NCBI GenBank assembly: GCA_003449515.1
Contig: DMHI01000164.1
Location: forward strand, 1-16,254
Source: Lysobacteraceae bacterium
GTDB taxonomy: Bacteria; Pseudomonadota; Gammaproteobacteria; Xanthomonadales; Xanthomonadaceae
Direction: 5' to 3'
DNA length: 16,254 bases
Shown: positions 1 to 8,810 of the stretch, in pieces
Layout of the letters: every line of letters begins with the position of its first letter
Numbering within the stretch: position 1 is the stretch's first letter
Program-made: the position numbers and the translations under genes
Notes under the pieces: model-generated
Database searches by the model: none
Told to the model about the DNA's origin: nothing
The model's input: the letters and a program-made list of their open reading frames with translations, nothing else

Positions 1-191
1 GGGTTCATCAGCCGTGTGTAGATGTTGCCGAACTGCTGCAGGCCGAACAGCCGCGCGCCGTGCGCGCTGTCCTCGAACACGTAGCTGCTGGTCTGGTAGA
101 TCGGCACCGCACGCGAGCGCGTGGTCGGATCGACCGACTGGCCGGCGTGCAGTTGCAGGGTCTCGAAGCGGTACTGGGGCGTGGTGCTCAT
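1..191 (-). CDS. metY: O-acetylhomoserine sulfhydrylase (MetY), N-terminal part
   Basis: Partial gene: only the first 63 codons lie in the window, and the rest runs off the left edge. The family makes homocysteine (or methionine) from O-acetylhomoserine and sulfide (or methanethiol) in the cytoplasm, using pyridoxal phosphate. Visible hallmarks are TLQLHAGQ (residues 11-18), DPTTRSRAVPIYQTSSY (21-37) and FGNIYTRLMN (54-63). Tyr58 and Arg60 match the Y-x-R pair that contacts the cofactor phosphate of the neighbouring subunit in the Cys/Met-metabolism PLP family. The ATG at 191 is preceded by GGAGAG about 6 bases upstream on the minus strand, which supports this start. It is transcribed in the same direction as the mnh operon but lies 155 bp beyond it, so it probably has its own promoter. 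A cystathionine gamma-synthase relative is less likely because the N-terminus reads as MetY. Confidence 0.87.
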   Translation of the reverse strand, partial: MSTTPQYRFETLQLHAGQSVDPTTRSRAVPIYQTSSYVFEDSAHGARLFGLQQFGNIYTRLMN

Positions 192-216
192 GGCGGGCTC
201 TCCGGGCGCGGGCAAA

Positions 217-243
217 TATCGCTCTATCAAGATCAAGCGATAG
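217..243. promoter_or_regulatory. Inverted repeat TATCGCT-N12-AGCGATA in the metY leader/promoter
   Basis: TATCGCT (217-223) and AGCGATA (236-242) are perfect 7-base inverted arms separated by 12 bases. CTATC (224-228) and GATAG (239-243) form a second, nested dyad. The element lies 26-52 bp upstream of the metY start and overlaps the tentative -10 region. It could be an operator for a dimeric repressor, or a weak RNA hairpin in the leader. No regulator is identified. Confidence 0.4.
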
Positions 244-257
244 AACGCCGAAGTCAA
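229..257 (-). promoter_or_regulatory. Tentative metY promoter
   Basis: On the minus strand a TTGACT box (252-257) stands 17 bases before GATCTT (229-234). The -35 matches consensus at five of six positions. The -10 matches at only three, which is what would be expected of a promoter that needs an activator. The implied start of transcription is near 222, giving a leader of about 30 bases. The LysR-type dyad at 276-296 is then centred near -64, a usual activator position. This is inferred from spacing only. Confidence 0.35.
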
Positions 258-275
258 GGCGAGCACGAGCCTATG

Positions 276-296
276 CTTATTCCGATTCGGGATAAG
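276..296. promoter_or_regulatory. Near-perfect palindrome, LysR-type box CTTAT-N11-ATAAG
   Basis: A 21-bp palindrome centred on base 286: nine of ten position pairs are complementary, and the only exception is 281/291 (T/G). The outer arms CTTAT and ATAAG are exactly 11 bases apart, the T-N11-A geometry of LysR-family binding sites. It lies 85-105 bp upstream of metY. LysR-family regulators such as CysB and MetR control sulfur and methionine genes in proteobacteria, so metY is a sensible target. The specific regulator is unknown, and no LysR gene is in the window. Confidence 0.5.
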
Positions 297-305
297 TCCG
301 TGCAG

Positions 306-326
306 GGCGCGAGGCTTGCTCGCGCC
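306..326 (-). terminator. GC-rich hairpin downstream of mnhG
   Basis: GGCGCGAG (306-313) and CTCGCGCC (319-326) pair perfectly around a 5-base loop, 20 bases beyond the mnhG stop codon. No run of T follows on the minus strand. It is at best a weak or factor-assisted terminator, or a 3'-end stabilising hairpin, for the mnh transcript. Confidence 0.4.
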
Positions 327-346
327 GGTTCGCGGCGAGGGGCGGA

Positions 347-676
347 TCAGTCGACGCGCGGGGCGTCGTCGCGCGGCGGGGCGCTCGGGTCGGTGGCCAC
401 GGCGGCGCGGGCCAGCAGGTGCGAGGCGACCGGCAGGGTGGCCATCAGCAGGGCCATGATGGCGAGAATGCGCCACCACCATTCGATCGTCGGATGCCAC
501 AGGCCGACGGCGAGCAGGATGAAGCCGATCGCCAGCGTGCCGGCCTTGGTGGCGGCGTGTTGCCGCGACAGCGCATCGGGCAGGGTGAACAGGCCGAGTG
601 CCGCCACCACCAGCATGCCAAGACCCAGCAGCAGGCTCAGTGCGCCAAGCACGTCGAGCACGCTGGCGAGGCTCAT
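347..676 (-). CDS. mnhG: Na+/H+ antiporter subunit G (MnhG/MrpG)
   Basis: Subunit G of the multisubunit Mrp antiporter, a small inner-membrane protein of 109 residues, the usual size. It has three hydrophobic segments (about 6-30, 45-61 and 67-88) and the family signature around GLFTLPDALSRQHAATKAGT (residues 28-47). A polar tail of about 20 residues follows. The ATG overlaps the mnhF stop as ATGA, and a GGGAG stands 8 bases upstream. It is the last gene of the operon. Subunit G is normally essential for the assembly or activity of Mrp complexes, although it carries no known ion-translocating site. Confidence 0.93.
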   Translation of the reverse strand: MSLASVLDVLGALSLLLGLGMLVVAALGLFTLPDALSRQHAATKAGTLAIGFILLAVGLWHPTIEWWWRILAIMALLMATLPVASHLLARAAVATDPSAPPRDDAPRVD

Positions 677-948
677 GGCTTCGCTCCCGCACGCTCGACC
701 ACCCGCGCCCAGACCACGGTGGCCACGAAGCCCACCAGTGCGAGCCCGAGCGCGATGTCGAGGAAGAGCACGCGACCCGTCGCCAGTGCCATCGCCGCCA
801 CCAGCGCAAGGCTGGCCGAGAACACGATGTCGAGCGCGACGACCCGATCGGCGGCGCTGGGTCCGAGCAGGATGCGCCAGATCGCCAGCGCGATCGAGAG
901 CCCTGCGGCGATGGCGATCCAGACGGGGGCGGTGGCGGGATCAGGCAT
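673..948 (-). CDS. mnhF: Na+/H+ antiporter subunit F (MnhF/MrpF)
   Basis: Subunit F, 91 residues and three predicted membrane helices (about 8-28, 39-58 and 62-82). It contains the conserved GPSAADRVVALD stretch at residues 29-40, with Asp34, Arg35 and Asp40. The frame is open to 1032, but the ATG at 948 is chosen: it gives the usual family length, has GGAG 8 bases upstream, and the extra 28 upstream residues are arginine/cysteine-rich out-of-frame mnhE sequence. It overlaps mnhE by 8 bp (the mnhE stop lies inside its start region) and mnhG by 4 bp, so translation is probably coupled through all three genes. Confidence 0.93.
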   Translation of the reverse strand: MPDPATAPVWIAIAAGLSIALAIWRILLGPSAADRVVALDIVFSASLALVAAMALATGRVLFLDIALGLALVGFVATVVWARVVERAGAKP

Positions 949-1278
949 GGTCGCGCTCCGGGAACAGGCGCAGCAGCGGCGCCTCGAAATGGCGGCGGAT
1001 GCCATCGATGGCGCCCTTCGGATCGGAGCCATCCAGCATGTGCAGCAGCAACTCGCGGCGCTCGGGATCGATATCGAGCGTGGTGGTGCCCGGCGTGAGG
1101 GTGATCATGCTGCCGAGGATGGCCGCGCCGCGCGTGTCCATCGGCCCGTAGCCCATGCGGATGTAGGCCGGCACCGGCCGCTTGTCGGGGCGCAGGATCT
1201 GCCAGGCGGTGTCGAAGCCCGACACCAGCACCTGCTCGATGAATCGCAGGAGCAGGCCGATGGCGGTCAGCAGGCGGC

Positions 1279-1282
<4 letters not shown>
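941..1282 (-). CDS. mnhE: Na+/H+ antiporter subunit E (MnhE/MrpE), short form
   Basis: Subunit E, 113 residues. It has one amphipathic or membrane helix near the N-terminus (about 4-30) followed by the conserved soluble part, with GAAILGSMITLTPGTTTLDI at 52-71 (the typical SLTPGT core) and a charged C-terminal half. Many MrpE proteins are about 160 residues and begin with two more membrane helices, which are missing here. Short one-helix MnhE proteins do occur, so this need not be a truncation. The start overlaps the mnhD stop as ATGA, with GGGAG 8 bases upstream. Subunit E is thought to help assembly or stability of the complex. Confidence 0.9.
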
Positions 1283-2786
<1,504 letters not shown>

Positions 2787-2790
<4 letters not shown>

Positions 2791-3206
2791 CGGGCGGTCT
2801 CCGTCGCCTCTGGCCCGGTGCTCTCGGTCGACATCGGCAGCGGCTTGCCGTCTTCGCCCTCGCCGGGCTCGGTGGCACGCAGTTCGTCGATGCGGTCGGT
2901 GCCCTCGTCCTCGCGCAGCGCCAGGGCGAGGCCGAGGGCGATGCAGGACAGCGCGAAGCCGATCACGATCGCGGTCAACACCAGCGCCTGCGGCAGCGGG
3001 TTGGCGGCCCCGACCAGCACCTGCGCGCCTTCCGGCACGATCGGCGGCAGCGCCGGGCCGATCCGGCCACTGATGAACAGCACGAGGTTGATCGCCGTGC
3101 CCAGCAGGGTGAGGCCAACCACGCTGCGCAGCAGATCGCGCGAGAGCAGCAGGTAGATGCCGGAAGCGGTGAGCGCGGCCACGCCCAGCAGCAGCAGCAG
3201 GCTCAT
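2787..3206 (-). CDS. mnhC: Na+/H+ antiporter subunit C (MnhC/MrpC)
   Basis: Subunit C, 139 residues, NuoK-like. It has three membrane helices (about 2-22, 28-46 and 76-96), the motif SVVGLTLLGTAINLVLF (residues 28-44) and the signature PLPQALVLTAIVIGFA (70-85). Most relatives, including the copy at 8807-9157, have Asp before PLPQ; here it is Asn69. A hydrophilic, Glu/Thr-rich tail of about 40 residues extends past the last helix and makes the protein longer than typical (about 110-125). The start has a strong GAGGAGG (3214-3220) 7 bases upstream and overlaps the mnhB stop as ATGA. Confidence 0.94.
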
Positions 3207-3634
3207 GGCGCATCCTCCTCGAGGCCGAGTGCGGCGGCACAGACGCCGCCCAGTCCGCCCCAGACGGCGAGGTACACGCCGAGGTCGAAGATCAGCACCG
3301 TCGAGACCTTGATGCCGAGCAGTTCGCCCCAGAGGTGGGTCATGTAGGGCGCACCGACGAACAGCGCGGGCACGCCGGCGGCCAGCGCCACCAGAACGCC
3401 CAGGCTGGTCAGGCGCTGCGGGCCGAGCGGCAGTGCCGCGGTCGCCACCACGGCACCGCGGGTCACCGCCATCAGCGCGGTGGCCGACACCGCCACCATG
3501 CCGCCGATGAAGCCGCCGCCCGGCGCGTTGTGGCCGCGCAGCAGCAGCCACACCGAGGCGATCAGGATCACCGGCACCAGCAGGCGCGTGGCCTCCTCGA
3601 GCAGCACCGGCGCACGCCGGATCGCGGGCTTCAC
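3203..3634 (-). CDS. mnhB: Na+/H+ antiporter subunit B (MnhB/MrpB)
   Basis: Subunit B, 143 residues and four membrane helices. It carries the family signature LLRGHNAPGGGFIGGMV (residues 31-47), and FDLGVYLAVWGG near 116-127. I chose a GTG start at 3634: it overlaps the mnhA stop as GTGA, GGAGG (3641-3645) stands 6 bases upstream, and the frame upstream is antisense noise that runs on for thousands of bases with no family resemblance. B is a free-standing gene here, whereas in the divergent operon the same domain is fused to the C-terminus of subunit A. Confidence 0.94.
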   Translation of the reverse strand: MKPAIRRAPVLLEEATRLLVPVILIASVWLLLRGHNAPGGGFIGGMVAVSATALMAVTRGAVVATAALPLGPQRLTSLGVLVALAAGVPALFVGAPYMTHLWGELLGIKVSTVLIFDLGVYLAVWGGLGGVCAAALGLEEDAP

Positions 3635-5922
3635 GTTGGGCCTCCATCGCGGCGGCGTCGCAACAGCCGGCCCAGCAGGGGCAGCAGGGCCAGCGCAGCG
3701 GCGGCCACCACCGCGATTTCGCCGAGGGTGTCGACCGCGCGGAAGTCGACCAGCACCACATTGACGACGTTCAGCCCGTTCGCGGCCGTGGCGCTGTTGG
3801 CACCGAAGTAGACCGCCTGCGCGTCGTCCTGCGGCAGTGCGGTGGTGGCGGCGAGCAGCGCCGCCACGGCCAGCCCCGAGGTGATGGCGATGGCGGCGCG
3901 CGGCAGACGGCGCTCGTTGCGCAGGCTGCCCTCGGCGCGGCCACGGGAGAAGCGGATGATCAGCACCGAGGCGACGACGATGAAGGCCACCTCGACGGTG
4001 AACTGGGTGAAGGCCACGTCGGGTGCGGCGGCGAACAGGAAGAACGCGGCCGATGCGAGGCCGCCGAAGCCGGCGAGCAGCAGCAGCAGCAGCGGCGAGC
4101 GGGGCAGCAGGGCCAGCACCGACACCGCCAGCAGAAGCAGCGTGGCCACCGTCATGCCGAGGCCGTCGGGCAGCAGCGGCAGCTCGCCAATGGTCACGGG
4201 CGGGAACAGCCAGACCGCCGCGATCAAGGCCAGCGCGATCACGCCGGCGGCCACCAGCAGCGGCAGATCGATGCTGCCCGGCTGCACGCGCCGCGTCAGT
4301 GCCGCGGCCAGCGCCGGGATGGCGGCCATCAGCCGGTCGTACCAGGCCAGGGTCGAGGCCGGCTCGATCATGCGGAACAGGCGATCCATCACATCGTGAA
4401 CGCGGTCCCAGAGCACGTACAGCACGAGGCCGCTGACCAGGGTCAGCGCCACCGTGCCGGCCATCGAGGCGTTCAGGGCGGGCAGCGGCTCGCCCACCGC
4501 CGACGCCGCCCGCATGGCCTGCGCGGCGGGCTCGATCAGCGGCGCGACGAGTGCCGGGAACAGTCCGAACACGATGCCGAAGGTGGCCACCAGCAGCGGC
4601 GGCCAGCGCATCGCCCAGCCGGCTTCGTGGATTTCCGGCAGCGTCACCGACGACCGCTGGTGCCAGAACACGCGGAATGCCGCCACGCCGGCCACCGCCA
4701 CCGCGATGACGCTGGCGCCGATACTGCTGTAGCCCACCCAGGCCCAGACATCGGACGCGGCCTGGGCGGCCTTGATCATCTCTTTCGCGGCGAAGCCCAG
4801 CGAGAAGGGCATGCCGGCCATCGATGCGGCAGCGAGCAGGGCGGCGGCGGCCGTCCACGGCATGTGCGGGGCAAGCCCGCAGATCCGGTCGATGTTGCGC
4901 GTGCCGGTGCAGTGGTCGACATTGCCGGCAACGAAGAACAGTGGCGCCTTGTAGAGCGCGTGGGCGAGCAGGAAGGCCGCCACCGCGCCCGGCGGGGCCG
5001 CGCCGGGCAGGCCGATCAGCATCACCAGCGTGCCCAGGGCCGATACCGTCGACCAGGCGAGGATGCGCTTCAGATCGCGCTCGCGCAGGGCCAGCAGCAT
5101 CGACCAGAACGCGGTCAGCGCCCCCAACGCCACGAGCGCCTGCGACCACCAGGCGTGTTCGCCGAGCGCCGGATCGAAGCGCGCCAGCAGGTAGACGCCG
5201 AGCTTCACCATCGTCGCCGAGTGCAGGTAGGCCGACACCGGCGTCGGCGCGGCCATCGCATTCGGCAACCAGAAGTGGAACGGGAGCTGCGCCGACTTGG
5301 TCAGCGCACCCAGCGCCACCAGCAGCATGGCCACCGGCGTGATCGGGTGCTCGACCCAGGCGGTGTCGGCCAGCAGCGCGCTGATCGAGTAGGTGCCTGC
5401 GGCCTGCCCCAGCAGCAGCGCGCCGGCCAGCAGGCACAGGCCGCCACCGGCGGTGACGACCAGCGCCTGCAGCGCCGATTTCCGTGCCGACTCGTAGTCG
5501 TGCTTGAAGCCCACCAGCAGGAACGAGGTCAGGCTGGTCGCTTCCCAGAACACCAGCATCAGGATCAGGTTGTCGGCGGTGACGGTGCCGGCCATCGCCG
5601 CCATGAACACGATCAGGGTGGCGAACAGCCGGCCACGCTGCGCCATGCCGGCCATGTAGCCGCCGGCGTAGACGAAGACGAAGGTGCCGATGCCGCCGAT
5701 CAGTGCCAGCATCAGCAGCGCGAGGCCGTCGATGTTGAAGGCCGCTTCGACGCCGATGGCCGGTGCCCAGGCCCACGAGAAGGCGATATCGCCGCCATGC
5801 ACGAAGGCCTGCCACAGTACCGCGGCGAACAGCGCCAGCGGCACCAGCGCGGCAAGCGCCCAGCGGCTGGTGCCGGGGGCGGCGTGGTGGTGCGCGGCGG
5901 GGGCAACGGGCGCAGGCGTCAT
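3631..5922 (-). CDS. mnhA: Na+/H+ antiporter subunit A (MnhA/MrpA)
   Basis: Subunit A, 763 residues, the largest Mrp subunit and a NuoL-like proton channel with about 20 helices. Visible family residues are Glu127 in LVFWEATSLTSFLLVGF, Lys209 and His215 in LTKSAQLPFHFWLPNAM, and His234 and Lys240 in SAYLHSATMVKLGVYLLAR. The C-terminal part carries the MrpA-specific NVVNVVLVDFRAVDTLGE segment, where other MrpA proteins meet the B domain. An in-frame TTG at 5964 would add 14 residues. The ATG at 5922 is preferred because the extended -10 at 5955-5963 overlaps the TTG, so that codon would not be transcribed. There is no clear Shine-Dalgarno sequence in the roughly 25-base leader. The N-terminus has a small His cluster (HHH at 11-13). 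Confidence 0.94.
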   Translation of the reverse strand: MTPAPVAPAAHHHAAPGTSRWALAALVPLALFAAVLWQAFVHGGDIAFSWAWAPAIGVEAAFNIDGLALLMLALIGGIGTFVFVYAGGYMAGMAQRGRLFATLIVFMAAMAGTVTADNLILMLVFWEATSLTSFLLVGFKHDYESARKSALQALVVTAGGGLCLLAGALLLGQAAGTYSISALLADTAWVEHPITPVAMLLVALGALTKSAQLPFHFWLPNAMAAPTPVSAYLHSATMVKLGVYLLARFDPALGEHAWWSQALVALGALTAFWSMLLALRERDLKRILAWSTVSALGTLVMLIGLPGAAPPGAVAAFLLAHALYKAPLFFVAGNVDHCTGTRNIDRICGLAPHMPWTAAAALLAAASMAGMPFSLGFAAKEMIKAAQAASDVWAWVGYSSIGASVIAVAVAGVAAFRVFWHQRSSVTLPEIHEAGWAMRWPPLLVATFGIVFGLFPALVAPLIEPAAQAMRAASAVGEPLPALNASMAGTVALTLVSGLVLYVLWDRVHDVMDRLFRMIEPASTLAWYDRLMAAIPALAAALTRRVQPGSIDLPLLVAAGVIALALIAAVWLFPPVTIGELPLLPDGLGMTVATLLLLAVSVLALLPRSPLLLLLLAGFGGLASAAFFLFAAAPDVAFTQFTVEVAFIVVASVLIIRFSRGRAEGSLRNERRLPRAAIAITSGLAVAALLAATTALPQDDAQAVYFGANSATAANGLNVVNVVLVDFRAVDTLGEIAVVAAAALALLPLLGRLLRRRRDGGPT

Positions 5923-5954
5923 GCCGGAGCAGGGCGTCGAAAGCAAAGAGCGCG

Positions 5955-5963
5955 AGTGTAGCA
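5955..5963 (-). promoter_or_regulatory. Extended -10 promoter of the mnh operon
   Basis: On the minus strand TGC directly precedes TACACT, a good extended -10 (TGn-TAnnnT) that can work without a strong -35; none is evident at 16-18 bases. The implied transcription start is near 5948, about 25 bases before the mnhA ATG. It faces away from the phaA promoter in the same 104-bp gap, with no room for another gene. Confidence 0.5.
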
Positions 5964-5990
5964 AGGGCGGCGAGCACTCCGGGGCTGGCG

Positions 5991-6018
5991 TTCACCCGCT
6001 GTCGACGGCAGGCATAAT
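5991..6018 (+). promoter_or_regulatory. phaAB promoter, probably giving a leaderless mRNA
   Basis: TTCACC (5991-5996; four of six to TTGACA), a 16-base spacer, then CATAAT (6013-6018; five of six to TATAAT). Only 8 bases separate the -10 from the ATG at 6027, so transcription would begin at or within a base or two of the start codon. No Shine-Dalgarno sequence precedes the ATG, which agrees with leaderless translation. Confidence 0.55.
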
Positions 6019-6026
6019 CCGCGCCC

Positions 6027-8810
6027 ATGACCGACGCCGCTCCGCTGCCGCTGGCCCTGATGCTGGCGGCGCCCTTCCTCGCCGCACTGCTGCTCGCGCT
6101 GTTGCCGCGGGCAGGACGGCGCACATCGGCCGCGATCGCCGGCGCTGGCGCGCTGCTGGGCCTTGGCCTGCTGCTCGCGCTCGGTCCGGCGGTGTTCAGC
6201 GGCGAGGTGCCGCGCTTCCGCGCCGACTGGCTGCCCCAGCTCGGGCTGGCGTTCTCGCTGCGCCTCGACGGCTTCGCCTGGATGTTCGCGCTGCTGGTGC
6301 TCGGCATCGGCGCGCTGGTGGTGATGTACGCCCACTGGTACCTCGGCAGCGACGATCCGCCGCGGCGCTTCTTCGCCTCGCTGTCGCTGTTCATGGGCGC
6401 GATGCTCGGTGTGGTGGTGAGCGGCAATCTGCTGCTGCTGGTGCTGTTCTGGGAGCTGACCTCGATCGCCTCCTTCCTGCTGATCGGCTTCTGGAACGGC
6501 CAGCGCGAAGCGCGCCGCGGTGCGCGCATGGCGCTGGCGATCACCGGCGCGGGTGGCCTCGCGCTGCTGGCCGGCGTGCTGATGATCGGGCGCATCGTCG
6601 GCAGCTTCGAGCTCGACGTGGTGCTGGCCTCGGCGGCCGAGATCCAGGCGCACCCGCTGTACGTGCCGGCGCTGCTCTGCGTGCTGCTCGGCGCGTTCAC
6701 CAAGTCGGCGCAGTTCCCGTTCCACTTCTGGCTGCCGCAGGCGATGGCGGCGCCCACGCCGGTGTCGGCCTACCTGCACTCCGCCACCATGGTGAAGTGC
6801 GGCGTGTTCCTGCTCGCGCGCCTGCATCCGGCGCTGGCCGGCAGCGAGGAGTGGTTCCTGATCGTCAGCAGCGTCGGGCTCGTCACCCTGCTGGTCGGCG
6901 CCTTCGTGGCCATTTTCCAGCAGGACCTGAAAGGCCTGCTCGCCTACTCGACCATCAGCCACCTCGGCCTGATCACCCTGCTGTTCGGCATGGGCACCTC
7001 GATGGCGCTGGTGGCCGGCGTGTTCCACATCCTCAACCACGCCACCTTCAAGGCCAGCCTGTTCATGGCCGCCGGGATCATTGATCACGAGACGGGAACC
7101 CGCGATTTCCGCCGCTTGAACGGGCTGGCGAAGTACATGCCGATCACCGCCGCGTTGGCCATCGTGGCCTCGTTGGCGATGGCCGGCGTGCCGCTGTTCA
7201 ACGGCTTCCTGTCGAAGGAGATGTTCCTCGCCGAGACGCTGAATGTGCCGAAGATCGCCGGCCTGCACTTGTTGATCCCGGGGCTCGCGGTGCTGGCGGC
7301 GGCGTTCTCGGTGGCGTATTCGCTGCGCTTCATCCACGACGTGTTCTTCAGTGGCGAGCCGAAGTGCGTCCATGGCGCGCCGCACGAGCCGCCGCGTTTC
7401 ATGCGCGTGCCGGTCGAGGTGCTGGTGCTGATCGTGCTGGCGGTGGGCCTGCTGCCGAACCTCACCATCGCGCCACTGCTGGCGCTGGGCGCCGAGGGCG
7501 CGCTGAACGGCCCGCTGCCCGCTTACACGCTGGCGATCTGGCACGGCTTCAATCTGCCGCTGCTGATGAGCGCCATCGGTCTGGTCGGTGGCGTGACGCT
7601 GTGGGCCGTCCTGCACCGCACGGGGGCATTGCGCGCCGATCCGCGCGCCTCGGTCGGCAGGCGCGGGTTCGAGCTCGCCCTCGCGGCCCTCGTGGCGGTG
7701 GCGGGCGCGGTCACGCGTCGCCTCGAGAACGGGCGACTGCCGCACTACCTCGTCTGGGTGCTGGTGCTGGCGATCGCCGCCGGGGCCATCGCCTTCGCCG
7801 ATGGTCTGCCGTTCGGCGACCGGCCCACCCTGCCGGCCACCTGGGGCGCATGGGTGCTGTGGGCGGTGGGGGTGCTCGGCACACTGGCGGTGGTGCTGGC
7901 GCACCGGCATCGGCTGATGGCGGTGCTGCTGGTGGGTTCGGTGGGCCTGTGCGTCTCGCTGGCCTTCGTGCTGTTCTCCGATCCCGATCTCGCACTCACC
8001 CAGTTGATGGTCGAGATCCTCTCGCTGCTGCTGATCCTGCTCGCGCTGCGCCATCTGCCGGCCACGTCGCCGCGCGAGCGCGCGCCACTGCGCAAGAGCC
8101 TGCACGCGCTGGTGGCGCTCGGCGGCGGCGCGGTGGTGGGTGCGCTGGCCTACGCGCTGCTGACCCGGCCCGCCAACAGCATCGCCGAGTACTACCTGCG
8201 CACCAGCAAGACCGAGGGCGGCGGCCTCAACGTGGTCAACGTCATCATCGTCGACTTCCGCGCGCTCGATACGCTGGGCGAGATCACCGTGGTCGGCATC
8301 GCGGCGGTGATCATCGCCGCGATGCTGGCGCCGTCGCGGCCAGTGGTCGATGCGCCGGTGCCGGGTGGACGCTCGCCCTTGCTGCAGATCGCCGCGCAGT
8401 GGTTGCTGCCGCTCGGCGTGGCGGTGGCGGTGCATGTGTTCATGCGCGGCCACAACGCTCCCGGGGGCGGTTTCATCGCCGCGCTGGTGCTGGTGGCGGT
8501 GTTCTACCTGCAGACGCTGGCCTTCGGCGCCGCGCGCGGCGAGGCGATGCTGCCGCGCGACTGGACGGCGTGGATCGGTGTCGGCCTGCTGGTCGCGGTG
8601 CTTACCGGCCTCGGCGCCTTCGCCTTCGGCCACCCGTTCCTGACCAGCAGCACGCCCTACCTGCGGGTTCCGGGCTTCGAGTGGCTGGGTGCGGTGCCGT
8701 TCGCCAGCGCGATGGGCTTCGACCTTGGCGTGTGGATCGCCGTCACCGCGGCGCTGATGCTGGTGCTGGTGCTGCTCTCGCGCCTGCAACGGCCGGAGGG
8801 CGAGCGATGA
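6027..8810 (+). CDS. phaA: Monovalent cation/H+ antiporter subunit A fused to subunit B (PhaAB/MrpAB)
   Basis: A 927-residue inner-membrane protein uniting MrpA and MrpB, the arrangement found in Pha-type systems. The N-terminal NuoL-like region has Glu143 in LFWELTSIASFLLIGFW, Lys226 and His233 in FTKSAQFPFHFWLPQAM, and His251 and Lys257 in YLHSATMVKCGVFLLAR. The MrpA tail has NVVNVIIVDFRALDTLGE (from about residue 735). The MnhB domain follows at about 785-920 with FMRGHNAPGGGF (His809) and GFDLGVWIAV. It is paralogous to mnhA plus mnhB on the other strand. The ATG at 6027 has no ribosome binding site but sits right behind a -10 element. It overlaps phaC by 4 bp. Confidence 0.95.
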   Translation: MTDAAPLPLALMLAAPFLAALLLALLPRAGRRTSAAIAGAGALLGLGLLLALGPAVFSGEVPRFRADWLPQLGLAFSLRLDGFAWMFALLVLGIGALVVMYAHWYLGSDDPPRRFFASLSLFMGAMLGVVVSGNLLLLVLFWELTSIASFLLIGFWNGQREARRGARMALAITGAGGLALLAGVLMIGRIVGSFELDVVLASAAEIQAHPLYVPALLCVLLGAFTKSAQFPFHFWLPQAMAAPTPVSAYLHSATMVKCGVFLLARLHPALAGSEEWFLIVSSVGLVTLLVGAFVAIFQQDLKGLLAYSTISHLGLITLLFGMGTSMALVAGVFHILNHATFKASLFMAAGIIDHETGTRDFRRLNGLAKYMPITAALAIVASLAMAGVPLFNGFLSKEMFLAETLNVPKIAGLHLLIPGLAVLAAAFSVAYSLRFIHDVFFSGEPKCVHGAPHEPPRFMRVPVEVLVLIVLAVGLLPNLTIAPLLALGAEGALNGPLPAYTLAIWHGFNLPLLMSAIGLVGGVTLWAVLHRTGALRADPRASVGRRGFELALAALVAVAGAVTRRLENGRLPHYLVWVLVLAIAAGAIAFADGLPFGDRPTLPATWGAWVLWAVGVLGTLAVVLAHRHRLMAVLLVGSVGLCVSLAFVLFSDPDLALTQLMVEILSLLLILLALRHLPATSPRERAPLRKSLHALVALGGGAVVGALAYALLTRPANSIAEYYLRTSKTEGGGLNVVNVIIVDFRALDTLGEITVVGIAAVIIAAMLAPSRPVVDAPVPGGRSPLLQIAAQWLLPLGVAVAVHVFMRGHNAPGGGFIAALVLVAVFYLQTLAFGAARGEAMLPRDWTAWIGVGLLVAVLTGLGAFAFGHPFLTSSTPYLRVPGFEWLGAVPFASAMGFDLGVWIAVTAALMLVLVLLSRLQRPEGER

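Noticed and set aside
949..1032. Longer mnhF start adding 28 residues
   Set aside because: The extension is Arg/Cys-rich antiporter-E sequence in another frame. The ATG at 948 has a ribosome site and gives the family length.
5923..5964. Longer mnhA start (TTG at 5964)
   Set aside because: The TTG overlaps the extended -10 element, so it should not be in the transcript. The 14 extra residues are not MrpA-like.
3203..6757. Very long minus-strand reading frame (1184 codons) covering mnhB, antisense phaA and out-of-frame mnhA
   Set aside because: Only its last 143 codons (mnhB from 3634) have family motifs. The rest is Arg/Pro/Ala-rich noise typical of high-GC DNA read in the wrong frame.
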